Shown here: in pieces, positions 15,990 through 25,203 of the stretch
Position numbering within the stretch: position 1 is the stretch's first letter
How the letters are laid out: each line of letters starts with the position of its first letter
NCBI RefSeq assembly: GCF_036032445.1
Contig: NZ_CP107932.1
Coordinates: 5,706,501-5,770,500, forward strand
Length of the DNA: 64,000 nt
Direction: 5' to 3'
DNA from: Nocardia sp. NBC_00416
GTDB lineage: Bacteria; Actinomycetota; Actinomycetes; Mycobacteriales; Mycobacteriaceae
Translations under genes and position numbers: made by a program
The notes under the pieces: model-generated
What the model saw: only the letters and a program-made list of their open reading frames with translations
Database searches by the model: none
Told to the model about the DNA's origin: nothing

Positions 15990-17024
15990 TCAGGTGAGCG
16001 CGCCGGACGGATCCGCCGCGGGCCCGGCTCGCAGGGCGTCGGCCACCCGGCCGCGATGCAGATCCGGGGTGCCCCAGGCGCTGCGCAGGGCGGTGACCCG
16101 GGTCAGCCACAGCGACAGGTCGTATTCGGCGGTGTAACCGATGGCGCCGTGTACCTGCAGAGCGGCGCGGGCCGCCCGGTAGGCGGCGTCGGCGCAGGCC
16201 ACGGCCGCAGCGGAGGTATCGCGGGCCCGGTTGGGGGTCGCGGTGGTCAGCGCGGCCCGGTACAGCATCGGTTCGGCCAGGTCGAGACCGATGAAGACAT
16301 CGGCCAGCTTCTGTTTGATCGCCTGGAACTCACCGATCGGACGCCCGAACTGTTTGCGCTGTTTCACATAGTCGGTCGACGCGTCCAGCAGCGCTGTGCC
16401 CGCGCCGAGCAGTTGGGCCGCATTGGCGAGCGCCCCGGAATCGAAGCCCGCCGCACTCGCTTCGACCACCTGCGGCCCCTCGGCAATCAGCTCGTCCGCC
16501 TCGACCACGAACAGTCGCCGGGCCGGATCCACCGACCGCACCGGTTCGCCGACCCGGCCCGTGCTGAGGCGTTCGCCGTCGGTCACGAGAACGAGATCGA
16601 CCCGATCGGCGTCCACGGCGACCGCGCGACCCCCGCGCCCGGCGAAACCGACGGTGGCCGACAGCGTGCCCTCCGAGATGCCCGGCAGCCAGCGTTGCGC
16701 GGGTTCGGGGTCACTCGCCGCCAGCGCTTGCAGCAGCGCGGGAACCGCGGCCGCCGATTCCACCAGCGGCCCGGGCGCGGCCGCCCGCCCCACTTCGACG
16801 AACGCGACGATCTGGTCGAGCGGTTCGGCGCCGAGACCGCCGAACTCTTCGGTGACCGTCAATCCGAGCGCCCCGGCGGCGGCCAGCTGTTCGATCAGCG
16901 TGCGACCCGGAGCCGGATCCCCGGCGCTCCACGCCCGCACCGCGGCGGCGGTGGAGCCGGACTCGAACAGTTTGCGGATACTGGCGCCGAAGTCCAGGTG
17001 CTCCGGGCTGAGCGCGAACTTCAT
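15990..17024 (-). CDS. fadE32: FadE32-like acyl-CoA dehydrogenase subunit
   Basis: A 344-residue acyl-CoA dehydrogenase-like protein, short like the FadE32 subunits. It starts MKFALSPEHLDFGASIRKLF and contains VTEEFGGLGAEPLDQIVAFVEVGRAA and KQFGRPIGEFQAIKQKLAD, then HGAIGYTAEYDLSLWLTRV near the end. It would form a heteromeric dehydrogenase with FadE31 in degradation of the C/D-ring products. Its ATG overlaps the fadE31 stop by four bases (ATGA), indicating coupled translation. A 78-base gap separates it from fadE33. Confidence 0.82.
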   Translation of the reverse strand: MKFALSPEHLDFGASIRKLFESGSTAAAVRAWSAGDPAPGRTLIEQLAAAGALGLTVTEEFGGLGAEPLDQIVAFVEVGRAAAPGPLVESAAAVPALLQALAASDPEPAQRWLPGISEGTLSATVGFAGRGGRAVAVDADRVDLVLVTDGERLSTGRVGEPVRSVDPARRLFVVEADELIAEGPQVVEASAAGFDSGALANAAQLLGAGTALLDASTDYVKQRKQFGRPIGEFQAIKQKLADVFIGLDLAEPMLYRAALTTATPNRARDTSAAAVACADAAYRAARAALQVHGAIGYTAEYDLSLWLTRVTALRSAWGTPDLHRGRVADALRAGPAADPSGALT

Positions 17025-18160
17025 CGGCTGCTTCCCCTCGGTAGGCCGAGGAGCCGCTCGGCGATGATATTGCGTTGGATTTCGTTGGTGCCGGCGTAGA
17101 TCGGGCCGGACAGCGAGAACAGGTAGCCGTCGGTCCAGCGGCTCGCCTCTTCGGCCTCGGCGCCCAGCAGGTCGAGTGCGGTCTCGTGCATGGAGATATC
17201 GAGTTCGGACCAGAACACCTTGGTGATCGAGGATTCCGCGCCGAGTTTTCCGCCCTCGTTCAGCCGGGTGACTGTCCCGAAGGTGTGCAGCCGGTAGGCT
17301 TCGCTGCCGATCCAGGCGTCGACCACGGCATCACGGGCGGCGGTGCCGGTGTCGGCGCCCGCGGTCCACAGGTCGATCAGGCGCTGGGCGGTCGCGCTGA
17401 AGCGGCCGGGGCTGCGCAGTGAGAGACCGCGTTCGTTGCTGGACGTGCTCATTGCGACCCGCCAGCCCTCGTTCGGGGCTCCGATGACATCGGTGTCCGG
17501 GACGAAGACGTCGTCGAGGAAGATCTCCGCGAAACCGGGTTCCCCGTCGAGCTGGGGGATCGGCCGCACGGTAACGCCTTCGGCGTCGAGCGGGAACATC
17601 AGGTAGGTGAGGCCGCGGTGCCGCTCGGCCGCGGGGTCGCTGCGGAACAAGCCGAAGGCCCAGTCCGCGAACGCCGCGCGCGAACTCCAGGTCTTCTGAC
17701 CGCTGAGCACCCAGCCGCCGTCGGTACGCCGTGCGGTGGAGCGGATACCGGCCAGGTCGCTGCCGGCCTCGGGCTCGGACCAGGCCTGCGCCCAGATGTC
17801 GTCGCCGCGCGCCATCCGCGGCATGATCCGCTCCAACTGCTCGGGCGTGCCGTGCTCGAACAGGGTGGGGGCCAGCAGGAAGATGCCGTTCTGGCTCACC
17901 CGGCCCGGCGCGCTCGCCGCGTAGTACTCCTGCTCGAACAGCACCCATTCCAGCAGCGACGCGTCGCGACCGCCGAATTCCCGGGGCCAGGAGACCACCG
18001 AGAGCCGCGCCTCGGCCAGTGTGCGTTCCCAGGCCCGATGGGCTTCGAAACCCGCCTCGGTGTCCATCGAGGGCAGGGGTTGCGCCGGCACGTTCGCCGC
18101 CAGGAATTCGCGAACCTCCCGCTGGAATTCCCGGGTGCTGTCGTCGAGATCGAGATCCAT
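17021..18160 (-). CDS. fadE31: FadE31-like acyl-CoA dehydrogenase subunit
   Basis: A 379-residue acyl-CoA dehydrogenase, the shared partner subunit for FadE32 and FadE33 in mycobacteria. Typical motifs are SWPREFGGRDASLLEWVLFEQEYY, AWSEPEAGSDLAGIRSTA, GQKTWSSRAAFADW and the C-terminal IYAGTNEIQRNIIAERLLGLP, which the two downstream subunits lack. Its ATG directly follows the TAG of the enoyl-CoA hydratase gene, so the operon is very compact. It belongs to the KstR2-controlled run that starts with fadD3. Confidence 0.87.
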   Translation of the reverse strand: MDLDLDDSTREFQREVREFLAANVPAQPLPSMDTEAGFEAHRAWERTLAEARLSVVSWPREFGGRDASLLEWVLFEQEYYAASAPGRVSQNGIFLLAPTLFEHGTPEQLERIMPRMARGDDIWAQAWSEPEAGSDLAGIRSTARRTDGGWVLSGQKTWSSRAAFADWAFGLFRSDPAAERHRGLTYLMFPLDAEGVTVRPIPQLDGEPGFAEIFLDDVFVPDTDVIGAPNEGWRVAMSTSSNERGLSLRSPGRFSATAQRLIDLWTAGADTGTAARDAVVDAWIGSEAYRLHTFGTVTRLNEGGKLGAESSITKVFWSELDISMHETALDLLGAEAEEASRWTDGYLFSLSGPIYAGTNEIQRNIIAERLLGLPRGSSR

Positions 18161-19078
18161 CTAGGCTTTCCCGTCCTTGCTCTTCGCGTCGGCAGAACTC
18201 GCCTGCGCTTTCATGGATTTGGCGTTCATCCCGCCCAGGGAATCGGCCCCGACCTCGGCGTTGTGCGCGTGGGCGAAATGGTGCAGGCCGAAAACCGAGT
18301 CCATTCCCGTGCGCATACCCATCAGGTCCTCGGACTGGTTGACCGCCTTTTTCGTGAGCGCCAGGCCGAATTGCGGCATCGCCGAGATCTTCTCCGCCAG
18401 CGTCATGGTCTCCGATTCCAGATCCGCGCGCGGCACGACCCGGTTGACCATGCCCCATTCCTTGGCCTGCGCGGCATCGAACCGGTCGCCGGTGAAGAGG
18501 AACTCTTTGGCGGCCCGGGGTCCCATGACCCAGGGGTGCGCGAAGTATTCGACGCCCGGAATGCCCATGCGCACCACCGGATCGGAGAAGAACGCGTCGT
18601 CGGAGGCGATGATCATGTCGCAGACCCAGGCCAGCATGAGCCCGCCCGCGATGCAGGCCCCCTGGACCATGGCGATGGTGGGTTTGGGTATCTCCCGCCA
18701 GCGGCGGCACATACCCAGGTAGACCTCCATCTCCCGGGAGAACCGCTGGTCGCCGCCGGGGCGGTCCACGTGGTCCCACCAGAGCGTGGCCTTGTTCGGG
18801 TACTTGACGTGATGGTCGCGGCCGGGGGTGCCCAGATCGTGTCCGGCGCTGAAATGTTTTCCGTTGCCGGCCAGCACGATGACCTTGACCTCGGGGTCCT
18901 CGACCGCTCGTTCGAATGCGGCGTCGAGCGCGTAGGTCATCACCGAGTTCTGCGCGTTGCGGTAGTCGGGCCGGTTCAGGGTGACCACCGCGACGGCGCC
19001 GCGGCGTTCGTAGGTCACCACATCGGGCTCGTAGGGGATGCTCCCGGTCTCGGTGTTCGTGGAGCTGTGATCCGACAT
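18161..19078 (-). CDS. Enoyl-CoA hydratase/isomerase family protein in the fadD3 operon
   Basis: A 305-residue crotonase-fold enzyme. The CoA and oxyanion segments are visible as VVTLNRPDYRNAQN, GKHFSAGHDLGTPG and QGACIAGGLMLAWVCDMI, followed by SDPVVRMGIPGVEYFAHPW. It is longer than EchA20 owing to an insert around residues 105-140 (PGRDHHVKYPNKATLWWDHV) and a Lys/Ala-rich tail. It sits between fadD3 and fadE31, overlapping fadD3 by one base (TAATG). Mycobacterium tuberculosis has no hydratase at this position. It could hydrate an enoyl-CoA formed by FadE30 or FadE31-33; the exact substrate is unknown. Confidence 0.8.
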   Translation of the reverse strand: MSDHSSTNTETGSIPYEPDVVTYERRGAVAVVTLNRPDYRNAQNSVMTYALDAAFERAVEDPEVKVIVLAGNGKHFSAGHDLGTPGRDHHVKYPNKATLWWDHVDRPGGDQRFSREMEVYLGMCRRWREIPKPTIAMVQGACIAGGLMLAWVCDMIIASDDAFFSDPVVRMGIPGVEYFAHPWVMGPRAAKEFLFTGDRFDAAQAKEWGMVNRVVPRADLESETMTLAEKISAMPQFGLALTKKAVNQSEDLMGMRTGMDSVFGLHHFAHAHNAEVGADSLGGMNAKSMKAQASSADAKSKDGKA

Positions 19079-20646
19079 TACGAATTCTCCTCACGTAGCT
19101 GGCGTTTGAGCACCTTGCCGGCGGCGTTGTAGGGCAGCTCGTCACGGAATTCGACGAAGCGCGGCACCTTGAAGTTGGCCAGCACCTTGGTGGCATGGGA
19201 GAACACCTGGTCCTCGCTGAGCGTCGCGCCCGGTTTGCGGACCACGTAGGCCTTGCCCACCTCGCCCATCCGCTCGTCGGGCACACCGATCACCGTGGTC
19301 ACGGCGACCCCGGCCAACCTGGCGAGGGCCTGTTCGACCTCCGCGGGGTACACATTGAAACCGCCGCTGACATACATGTCCTTGAGGCGGTCGGTGATCT
19401 TCAGATAGCCGCGGTCGTCGATCTCGCCGATATCGCCGGTGTGCAGCCAGCCGTCCGCGTCGATCGTTTTCGCGGTGCTCTCCGGATCGTCCAGATAGCC
19501 GAGCATCACATTGGGACCGCGCAGCAGTACTTCACCGGCCTCGCTCAGCTTCAGCTCGAAACCGGCCATCGGGCGTCCGCTGGTGCCGGAAATGGTCTCG
19601 GCCGCGTCGTCGACCCGGCACATGGTTCCGAACCCGGTCGATTCCGACAGACCATAGGCGGTGAGCACCACATCGAAATCGAGTTCCGACCACATCCGTT
19701 CGACCAGCACCACCGGCACCGGCGCCGCTCCGGTGATCGCCACCCGCAGACTGTTCAGCTCGTATCCGCCGCGGTCGGGGAAATCCAGGATCGACTGGTA
19801 GATGGTGGGTGGTCCGGGCAGGACCGTGATCTTCTCCTGATCGATCAGCCGCATCGTGGTCGGCACGTCGAACACGATCTGCGGCACCATGGTGGCCCCG
19901 GTGAGCAGGCAGGCGATGATCCCGGCCTTGTAGCCGAAGCTGTGGAAGAACGGGTTGACGATCAGGTAGTTGTCGTCGCTGTTCAACGTCGCGCATTCCG
20001 TCCAGCCCTGGACCGCGGACAACGTCTGCCGATGCGCGATCAGCACGCCCTTGCTGCGGCCGGTGGTGCCGGAGGTGAACAGAATGTCGGACAGATCCTC
20101 GGCGCTGATGGACTCGGCCCGTTCCCGCGCCTGTTCGCGGCTCACCGACGTGCCCGTCGCGGCCAGGTCCGACCAGTTCAGCGCGTTCTCGACCGGTTCC
20201 TGCGCGCCCTCGACCGGCAGCACCACGACCGTGTCGATCCGCAGCTCCGGTGCGGCCGCGCGCAACTCGGCGAGCCGGTCGCGTTTCAGGAAGGTGCCCG
20301 CGATGAACAGGGCCTTGGCATCCACTCGCCGCAGTACGTCGGCCACCTCGTCGGCGACGTAGCGGGTGTTGAGGGGGACCAGGGTCGCGCCGGCGTAGTG
20401 GGCGCCCAGGGCGGCGATCACCCAGTGGTGGGTGTTGGGCGACCAGATGCCCACCCGGTCGCCGGTGCGGATACCGCGCGCGAGCAGGGCCCGCGCCACG
20501 TCCTGTACTTGTTCGAGCAGTTGGGTCCAGTCGAGCTGGACGGGTCCGTCGACCAGCGCGGGCGCCGTGCGATATGTCTGCGCGGCGGCGTGCAGCGCCA
20601 GTGGCGTGGTCCGGTCCGTCGGCGGTGTGTGCGCGGGGGTTGTCAC
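19078..20646 (-). CDS. fadD3: FadD3, HIP-CoA synthetase
   Basis: A 522-residue ANL-family acyl-CoA ligase. In this pathway FadD3 activates HIP, the two-ring propionate left after HsaD, with ATP and CoA. The P-loop reads ILFTSGTTGRSKGVLIAH; further motifs are AYGLSESTGFGT, the hinge TGDIGEIDDRGYLKITDRLKD and the catalytic Lys in NAAGKVLKRQL. HIP-CoA is the effector that releases KstR2 in mycobacteria, so this gene starts both the pathway and its induction. It is first in a five-gene minus-strand operon, with a KstR2 box 46 bases upstream. Confidence 0.93.
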   Translation of the reverse strand: MTTPAHTPPTDRTTPLALHAAAQTYRTAPALVDGPVQLDWTQLLEQVQDVARALLARGIRTGDRVGIWSPNTHHWVIAALGAHYAGATLVPLNTRYVADEVADVLRRVDAKALFIAGTFLKRDRLAELRAAAPELRIDTVVVLPVEGAQEPVENALNWSDLAATGTSVSREQARERAESISAEDLSDILFTSGTTGRSKGVLIAHRQTLSAVQGWTECATLNSDDNYLIVNPFFHSFGYKAGIIACLLTGATMVPQIVFDVPTTMRLIDQEKITVLPGPPTIYQSILDFPDRGGYELNSLRVAITGAAPVPVVLVERMWSELDFDVVLTAYGLSESTGFGTMCRVDDAAETISGTSGRPMAGFELKLSEAGEVLLRGPNVMLGYLDDPESTAKTIDADGWLHTGDIGEIDDRGYLKITDRLKDMYVSGGFNVYPAEVEQALARLAGVAVTTVIGVPDERMGEVGKAYVVRKPGATLSEDQVFSHATKVLANFKVPRFVEFRDELPYNAAGKVLKRQLREENS

Positions 20647-20691
20647 GGGTGTCCTCGATGTCGTGCGGCCGTGTGGGTGCGCGGTCTACAA

Positions 20692-20705
20692 AGCAAGTGC
20701 TTGGT
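20692..20705. promoter_or_regulatory. KstR2-type operator between fadD3 and fadE30
   Basis: AGCAAGTGCTTGGT matches the KstR2 pattern AnCAAGnnCTTGnT exactly. It serves the divergent fadD3 and fadE30 promoters; the fadE30 GTG lies 17 bases downstream with no ribosome site. Confidence 0.9.
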
Positions 20706-20721
20706 AGGTTATCCTACCGGC

Positions 20722-22008
20722 GTGGGTGCTATCCAGACCTCAGAATCCGGTACCGGCCGCGATGACGGACGGCAATCGGCCGAACCGCCCGCCGGGACGC
20801 GTGTCGCGGCCGCGGCGGGGCCGCGTACGACTGTCGAACGAACCAGCGTCGCCGCACTGGACGACGGCGAATTCGCCGCCCAGGTGCGGGGCTGGCTCGA
20901 TGAGCAGCTCGAGGGGGAATTCCGGGAGTTGCGCGGACTGGGCGGACCCGGTCGGGAACACGAGGCCTTCGACGAGCGCCTGGAATGGGACCGCGCACTG
21001 GCGGCCGCGGGCTGGACCTGCCTGGGCTGGCCGGTCGAATACGGCGGACGTGCGGCGAGCGTGCGACAGCAGATCATCTTCCACGAGGAATACGCCAAGG
21101 CCAACGCGCCGGCCCGCGTCTCCCACGTGGGCGAGGAACTCCTGGGCCCGACCCTGCTCGCCTTCGGTACCGACGCCCAGCGGGACCGGTTCCTGCCGGG
21201 GATCCGCACGGTCACCGAACTGTGGTGCCAGGGGTATTCCGAACCGGGCGCGGGCTCCGATCTCGCGGCGGTATCCACCTCGGCCCGGCTGGACGGCGAC
21301 CAATGGTCGATCAACGGCCAGAAGATCTGGACCTCGCTGGCGCACGTGGCCGACTGGTGCTTCGCGGTGTGCCGTACCGAACCGGGCTCCAAACGCCACA
21401 AGGGTCTGTCCTACCTGCTGGTGCCGATGGACCAGCCCGGTATCGAGGTACGGCCGATCGTGCAGCTCACCGGCACCTCCGAATTCAACGAAGTGTTCTT
21501 CGACAACGCTCGCACCGAAGCCGATCTGGTGGTCGGCGCACCGGGCGACGGGTGGCGGGTCGCCATGGGCACGCTCAATGTCGAACGCGGGATCTCCACC
21601 CTCGGACAGCAGATCCGCTTCGCCCGGGAACTCGCGGCCATCGAGGATCTGGCCCGTGACTCCGGCGCTCTCGACGACCCACTGCTGGCGGACAAGATCG
21701 ATCGAGCCTGGGTGGGGCTGCGGGTCCTGCGCGCGCACGCCCAGCGCACCATGGCCGAGACCGCCGACGACGGCGGCCAGGCGTCGGTGGGCAAACTGCT
21801 CTGGGCGAACTGGCATCGCGGACTCGGTGAGATCGCCATGGCGGTGCGCGGCGCTGCGGGACTGGTCGCCGCGGACGGTGATCTGGACGAATGGCAGCGG
21901 CTGTACCTGTTCACCCGCGCCGACACGATCTACGGAGGTTCGAACGAAGTGCAGCGCAATATCATTTCCGAGCGGGTGCTCGGTCTGCCCCGCGAGGCCC
22001 GGCAGTGA
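20722..22008 (+). CDS. fadE30: FadE30-like acyl-CoA dehydrogenase
   Basis: A 428-residue acyl-CoA dehydrogenase starting at GTG 20722. The first 50 residues are a variable Ala/Arg/Thr-rich tail. The fold then shows GWPVEYGGRAASVRQQIIFH, GYSEPGAGSDLAAVSTSARL, GQKIWTSLAHVADW and C-terminal TIYGGSNEVQRNIISERVLG. In the KstR2 pathway FadE30 oxidises the propionyl side chain of HIP-CoA. GTG 20722 lacks a Shine-Dalgarno and lies about 7 bases after TATCCT, so a leaderless mRNA is likely. Much longer upstream in-frame starts run through fadD3 antisense and were rejected. Confidence 0.88.
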   Translation: MGAIQTSESGTGRDDGRQSAEPPAGTRVAAAAGPRTTVERTSVAALDDGEFAAQVRGWLDEQLEGEFRELRGLGGPGREHEAFDERLEWDRALAAAGWTCLGWPVEYGGRAASVRQQIIFHEEYAKANAPARVSHVGEELLGPTLLAFGTDAQRDRFLPGIRTVTELWCQGYSEPGAGSDLAAVSTSARLDGDQWSINGQKIWTSLAHVADWCFAVCRTEPGSKRHKGLSYLLVPMDQPGIEVRPIVQLTGTSEFNEVFFDNARTEADLVVGAPGDGWRVAMGTLNVERGISTLGQQIRFARELAAIEDLARDSGALDDPLLADKIDRAWVGLRVLRAHAQRTMAETADDGGQASVGKLLWANWHRGLGEIAMAVRGAAGLVAADGDLDEWQRLYLFTRADTIYGGSNEVQRNIISERVLGLPREARQ

Positions 22009-22802
22009 GCGGGCCGCTGTCGGTCGCACCCGAGCAGACACCGGCCCACGGCCTGCTCAGCGGTCGCCGGGCCGTGGTCACCGCGGCCGCGGGTACCGGG
22101 ATCGGGTCGGCCACGGCCCGCCGGTTGCTCGCCGAGGGCGCCGACGTGGTGGTGTCGGACTGGCACGAACGGCGCCTGGAGGCGACGCGGGCGGAGCTGG
22201 CCACGGAGTTCGGTGACCGCACGGTCGGGGCCGTCGTCTGCGATGTGACCAGCACGGCGCAGGTCGACGAACTGGTCCGGGCCGCCGCCGAGGCCCTGGG
22301 CGGAGTCGATATCTTCGTCAACAATGCCGGACTCGGCGGTGAGACGCCGGTGGTCGATATGACCGACGAGCAGTGGGACCGCGTACTCGACATCACCTTG
22401 AACGGCACCTTCCGGTGCACCCGGGCCGCCCTGAACTACTTCCGGGACGCGAAACACGGTGGCGTGATCGTCAACAACGCCAGTGTGCTGGGCTGGCGGG
22501 CTCAGTACGGCCAGGCGCACTACGCCGCCGCGAAGGCCGGTGTGATGGCGCTGACCAGGTGCAGTGCGGTGGAAGCCGCCGAACTGGGCGTCCGGATCAA
22601 CGCGGTATCGCCGAGCATCGCCCGGCACGCCTTCCTGGACAAGGTCAGCTCCTCGGAACTGCTGGACCGCCTTTCCGAGCGTGAGGCTTTCGGTCGGGCC
22701 GCCGAACCGTGGGAAGTCGCGGCCACTATCGCGATGCTCGCCAGCGACTACACGACCTACCTCACCGGCGAGGTCGTGTCGATCAGCAGCCAGCGCGCCT
22801 GA
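22005..22802 (+). CDS. ipdF: IpdF-like short-chain dehydrogenase
   Basis: A 265-residue SDR overlapping fadE30 by four bases (GTGA). The cofactor loop is TAAAGTGIGSATARRLL, the NNAGLGG motif is intact, and the active site is Ser in NNASVLGW with YAAAKAG (Tyr-x3-Lys). Its counterpart Rv3559c/IpdF oxidises the 5-hydroxy ring alcohol on the way to HIEC-CoA, and fadE30-ipdF is the conserved order. The C-terminus YLTGEVVSISSQRA is the usual SDR end. Confidence 0.87.
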   Translation: MSGPLSVAPEQTPAHGLLSGRRAVVTAAAGTGIGSATARRLLAEGADVVVSDWHERRLEATRAELATEFGDRTVGAVVCDVTSTAQVDELVRAAAEALGGVDIFVNNAGLGGETPVVDMTDEQWDRVLDITLNGTFRCTRAALNYFRDAKHGGVIVNNASVLGWRAQYGQAHYAAAKAGVMALTRCSAVEAAELGVRINAVSPSIARHAFLDKVSSSELLDRLSEREAFGRAAEPWEVAATIAMLASDYTTYLTGEVVSISSQRA

Positions 22803-23011
22803 CCGATCGGCCGGAGTGCGCTGATCGTGCACCCCGGCCGAATCCGTAGTGAATCTGGGTGCGGTGGAACCGCGGCCCGACCCGGCGCGTCGAATTGATC
22901 GGAAAGCAGTGCACGGCACCGCTTCGCCACGATGCGGGCCCGGCCGGGTCCGGCTCCGACAGGGAGGGGGGAGCCGGAAACGCCGGGCCCGTTTCGCACC
23001 CTACCGCCTGG

Positions 23012-23029
23012 ACCAAGCAAATGCTTGGT
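23012..23029. promoter_or_regulatory. KstR2-type operator at kstR2
   Basis: ACCAAGCA and TGCTTGGT pair perfectly around AA. The inner 14-mer AGCAAATGCTTGGT differs from AnCAAGnnCTTGnT at one base. It lies directly before a TATTAT -10 (23032-23037), so KstR2 should repress its own gene. Confidence 0.88.
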
Positions 23030-23043
23030 TGTATTATGGCGGG

Positions 23044-23655
23044 GTGACCGCACCCGACCCCTCGAAATCGGCCCGGCGAACCGAACTGCTCGACTTGGCG
23101 GCCGACCTGTTCGCCGAACGGGGCGTGCGCGCCACCACGGTGCGTGATATCGCAGACGCGGCCGGCATCCTCTCCGGCAGCCTCTACCATCACTTCTCCT
23201 CGAAAGAGGGCATGGTGGACGAGATCCTGCGTGGATTCCTCGACGAACTGTTCGGACGCTACCGCGAGATCGTGACCGCCGGGCTGAGTTCGCGAGCCAC
23301 ACTCGAAGCTCTGGTGCTGGCCTCCTACGAATCGTTCGACCGCTCCCACGCCGCAGTCGCCATCTACCAGTCCGAGGCCAAACGACTCCGGGCCGCTGAG
23401 CGATTCGCCTACATCGACGACTACAACCGTGAATTCCGGGAGTTGTGGCGCCGGGTGCTCACCAGCGGCGTATCCGACGGCAGCTTCCGTCCCGAACTGG
23501 ATATCGATCTCGCCTACCGCTTCCTGCGTGACACGGTGTGGGTAGCGGTCCGCTGGTATCAGCCGGGCGGCGGGTCGGTCACCGTCGAAACCCTCGCCAA
23601 GCAGTACCTCACCATCGTGCTCGACGGGCTCACCGTGCCGGGCCACACCGATTAG
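23044..23655 (+). CDS. kstR2: KstR2, TetR-family repressor of ring C/D catabolism
   Basis: A 203-residue TetR regulator. The HTH reads ADLFAERGVRATTVRDIADA and SGSLYHHFSSKEGMVDEIL. The ligand domain follows, with VWVAVRWYQPGG near the end. KstR2 represses the HIP-degradation genes until HIP-CoA binds. GTG 23044 is 7 bases after TATTAT and has no ribosome site, so the transcript is probably leaderless. The operator at 23012-23029 overlaps this promoter. fadA6 follows after 9 bases and is probably co-transcribed. Confidence 0.92.
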   Translation: MTAPDPSKSARRTELLDLAADLFAERGVRATTVRDIADAAGILSGSLYHHFSSKEGMVDEILRGFLDELFGRYREIVTAGLSSRATLEALVLASYESFDRSHAAVAIYQSEAKRLRAAERFAYIDDYNREFRELWRRVLTSGVSDGSFRPELDIDLAYRFLRDTVWVAVRWYQPGGGSVTVETLAKQYLTIVLDGLTVPGHTD

Positions 23656-23664
23656 GAGAAATCC

Positions 23665-24849
23665 ATGGCAACAGCTCGCCGCCCCTATACGCCGCTGGGC
23701 GAGGCGTATGTGATCGATGCGGTGCGCACCCCGGTCGGCAAGCGCAACGGCGCGCTGGCGCAGGTGCACCCGGCCGATCTCGGCGCGGCCGCGCTGCAGG
23801 GCCTGCTCGGGCGCAATCCGATCGACCCGGCGCGGGTCGACGATGTGATCGTCGGCTGTGTGGACAATGTCGGCCCGCAGGCCGGCAATATCGGTCGCAC
23901 CATCTGGCTGGCGGCCGGATATCCGGAGGAGGTTCCGGGGGTCACCGTGGACCGGCAGTGCGGGTCCAGTCAGCAGGCCATCAACTTCGGCGCCCAGGCG
24001 ATCATGAGCGGTACGGCCGAGGTGATCGTGGCCGGCGGCGTGCAGAACATGAGCGCCATCCCGATTTCCGCGGCCATGATCGCGGGCAAGGAGTACGGCT
24101 TCGATTCGCCGTTCGTCGGCGCCAAGGGCTGGGATCACCGCTACGGCACCGGCGAGGTGTCCCAGTTCCGCGGCGCCCAGATGATCGCCGAGAAGTGGGG
24201 GATCAGCCGCGAGGATATGGAGCACTGGGCGCTGCGCAGCCACGAGCGGGCGCGCGCCGCCATCAAGGCGGGCCGGTTCGACAATGAGATCGTGCCGGTG
24301 GGCGACTTCTGGATCGACCAGGGGCCGCGTGAGACCAGCCTGGAGAAGATGGCCTCGCTGCCGGCGCTGGAGGAGGGCAGCCCGCTCACCGCCGCGGTCG
24401 CCTCGCAGATCTCCGACGGCGCCAGCGCCACGCTGCTCGCCTCGGATTGGGCGGTCGAGGAGTACGGGCTGACCCCGCGGGCCCGGATCATCCATGTCAG
24501 TGCCCGTGGCGCCGACCCGCTGTACATGCTCACCGCACCCATTCCCGCTACCAAGTGGGCGCTGGAGAAGACCGGTCTGACGATCGACGATATCGACGTG
24601 GTCGAGATCAACGAGGCGTTCGCTCCGGTGGTGCTGGCCTGGTTGAAGGAGACCGGCGCCGACCCGGAGAAGGTGAACGTGAACGGCGGAGCGATCGCGC
24701 TGGGGCATCCGCTGGGCGCGACCGGGGCGAAACTGTTCGCGTCGCTGCTCAACGAGCTCGAGCGGGTCAACGGCCGCTACGGCCTGCTCACCATCTGCGA
24801 GGGCGGCGGTACCGCCAACGCGACGATCATCGAACGTCTGGACCGCTGA
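23665..24849 (+). CDS. fadA6: FadA6-like thiolase
   Basis: A 394-residue thiolase. The nucleophilic Cys lies in DRQCGSSQQAINFGA (about residue 94), the His in GGAIALGHPLGATGAK and the second Cys in TICEGGGTANAT; NEAF is present in EINEAFAPVVLAW. In the KstR2 regulon FadA6 is thought to cleave beta-ketoacyl-CoA products after ring opening by IpdAB. AGGAGAAATCC precedes ATG 23665. A 16-bp terminator hairpin follows about 60 bases after the stop. Confidence 0.9.
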   Translation: MATARRPYTPLGEAYVIDAVRTPVGKRNGALAQVHPADLGAAALQGLLGRNPIDPARVDDVIVGCVDNVGPQAGNIGRTIWLAAGYPEEVPGVTVDRQCGSSQQAINFGAQAIMSGTAEVIVAGGVQNMSAIPISAAMIAGKEYGFDSPFVGAKGWDHRYGTGEVSQFRGAQMIAEKWGISREDMEHWALRSHERARAAIKAGRFDNEIVPVGDFWIDQGPRETSLEKMASLPALEEGSPLTAAVASQISDGASATLLASDWAVEEYGLTPRARIIHVSARGADPLYMLTAPIPATKWALEKTGLTIDDIDVVEINEAFAPVVLAWLKETGADPEKVNVNGGAIALGHPLGATGAKLFASLLNELERVNGRYGLLTICEGGGTANATIIERLDR

Positions 24850-24907
24850 CGCACCGAGCCGCCGCCCTGACCCGGCGGTGGGTTCGTGCCCGCGGACTTC
24901 CTGCGGT

Positions 24908-24951
24908 AGCGGCGGCCGGCTTCCATCGAGAAGCCGGTCGCCGCTTTTTTT
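24908..24951 (+). terminator. Rho-independent terminator after fadA6
   Basis: A 16-bp stem (24908-24923 with 24930-24945, one G-T type mismatch), a CATCGA loop and a run of seven T. This is the clearest intrinsic terminator in the window. The rest of the gap to 25203 holds no supportable gene. Confidence 0.9.
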
Positions 24952-25203
24952 ATGAATTATCTTGGCCACCTTCGGTTTTCCAGGTGAGACGGTTATCGGA
25001 TCGAGGGCCTGTTCAGCCCATGCGCTCGGGTACATGTGCCCAGTCGGCGCCATTCGTCGTCGCGCGCCGCAGGCCCGCGCGGTCCAGAGTGTGCCCATGG
25101 TCGAGGGCGGCGACCAGGCGATCTTCCTCGCGGTTGCGGCATGTGGCGGGTATCCCACCGCACGGGCTGGAAATAGATAGTTAGCCTATGTAATAATATT
25201 TGG

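Noticed and set aside
15267..17099. A 610-codon plus-strand frame over fadE32 and fadE33
   Set aside because: Its translation is Gly/Arg/His-rich antisense sequence; the minus-strand genes have full family motifs.
19195..20721. A longer start for fadE30
   Set aside because: It would read 500 codons antisense through fadD3; the KstR2 box and promoter point to GTG 20722.
22783..25158. A long minus-strand open frame across kstR2 and fadA6
   Set aside because: It is the antisense of two recognised genes and arises from the high GC content; the translation resembles no protein.
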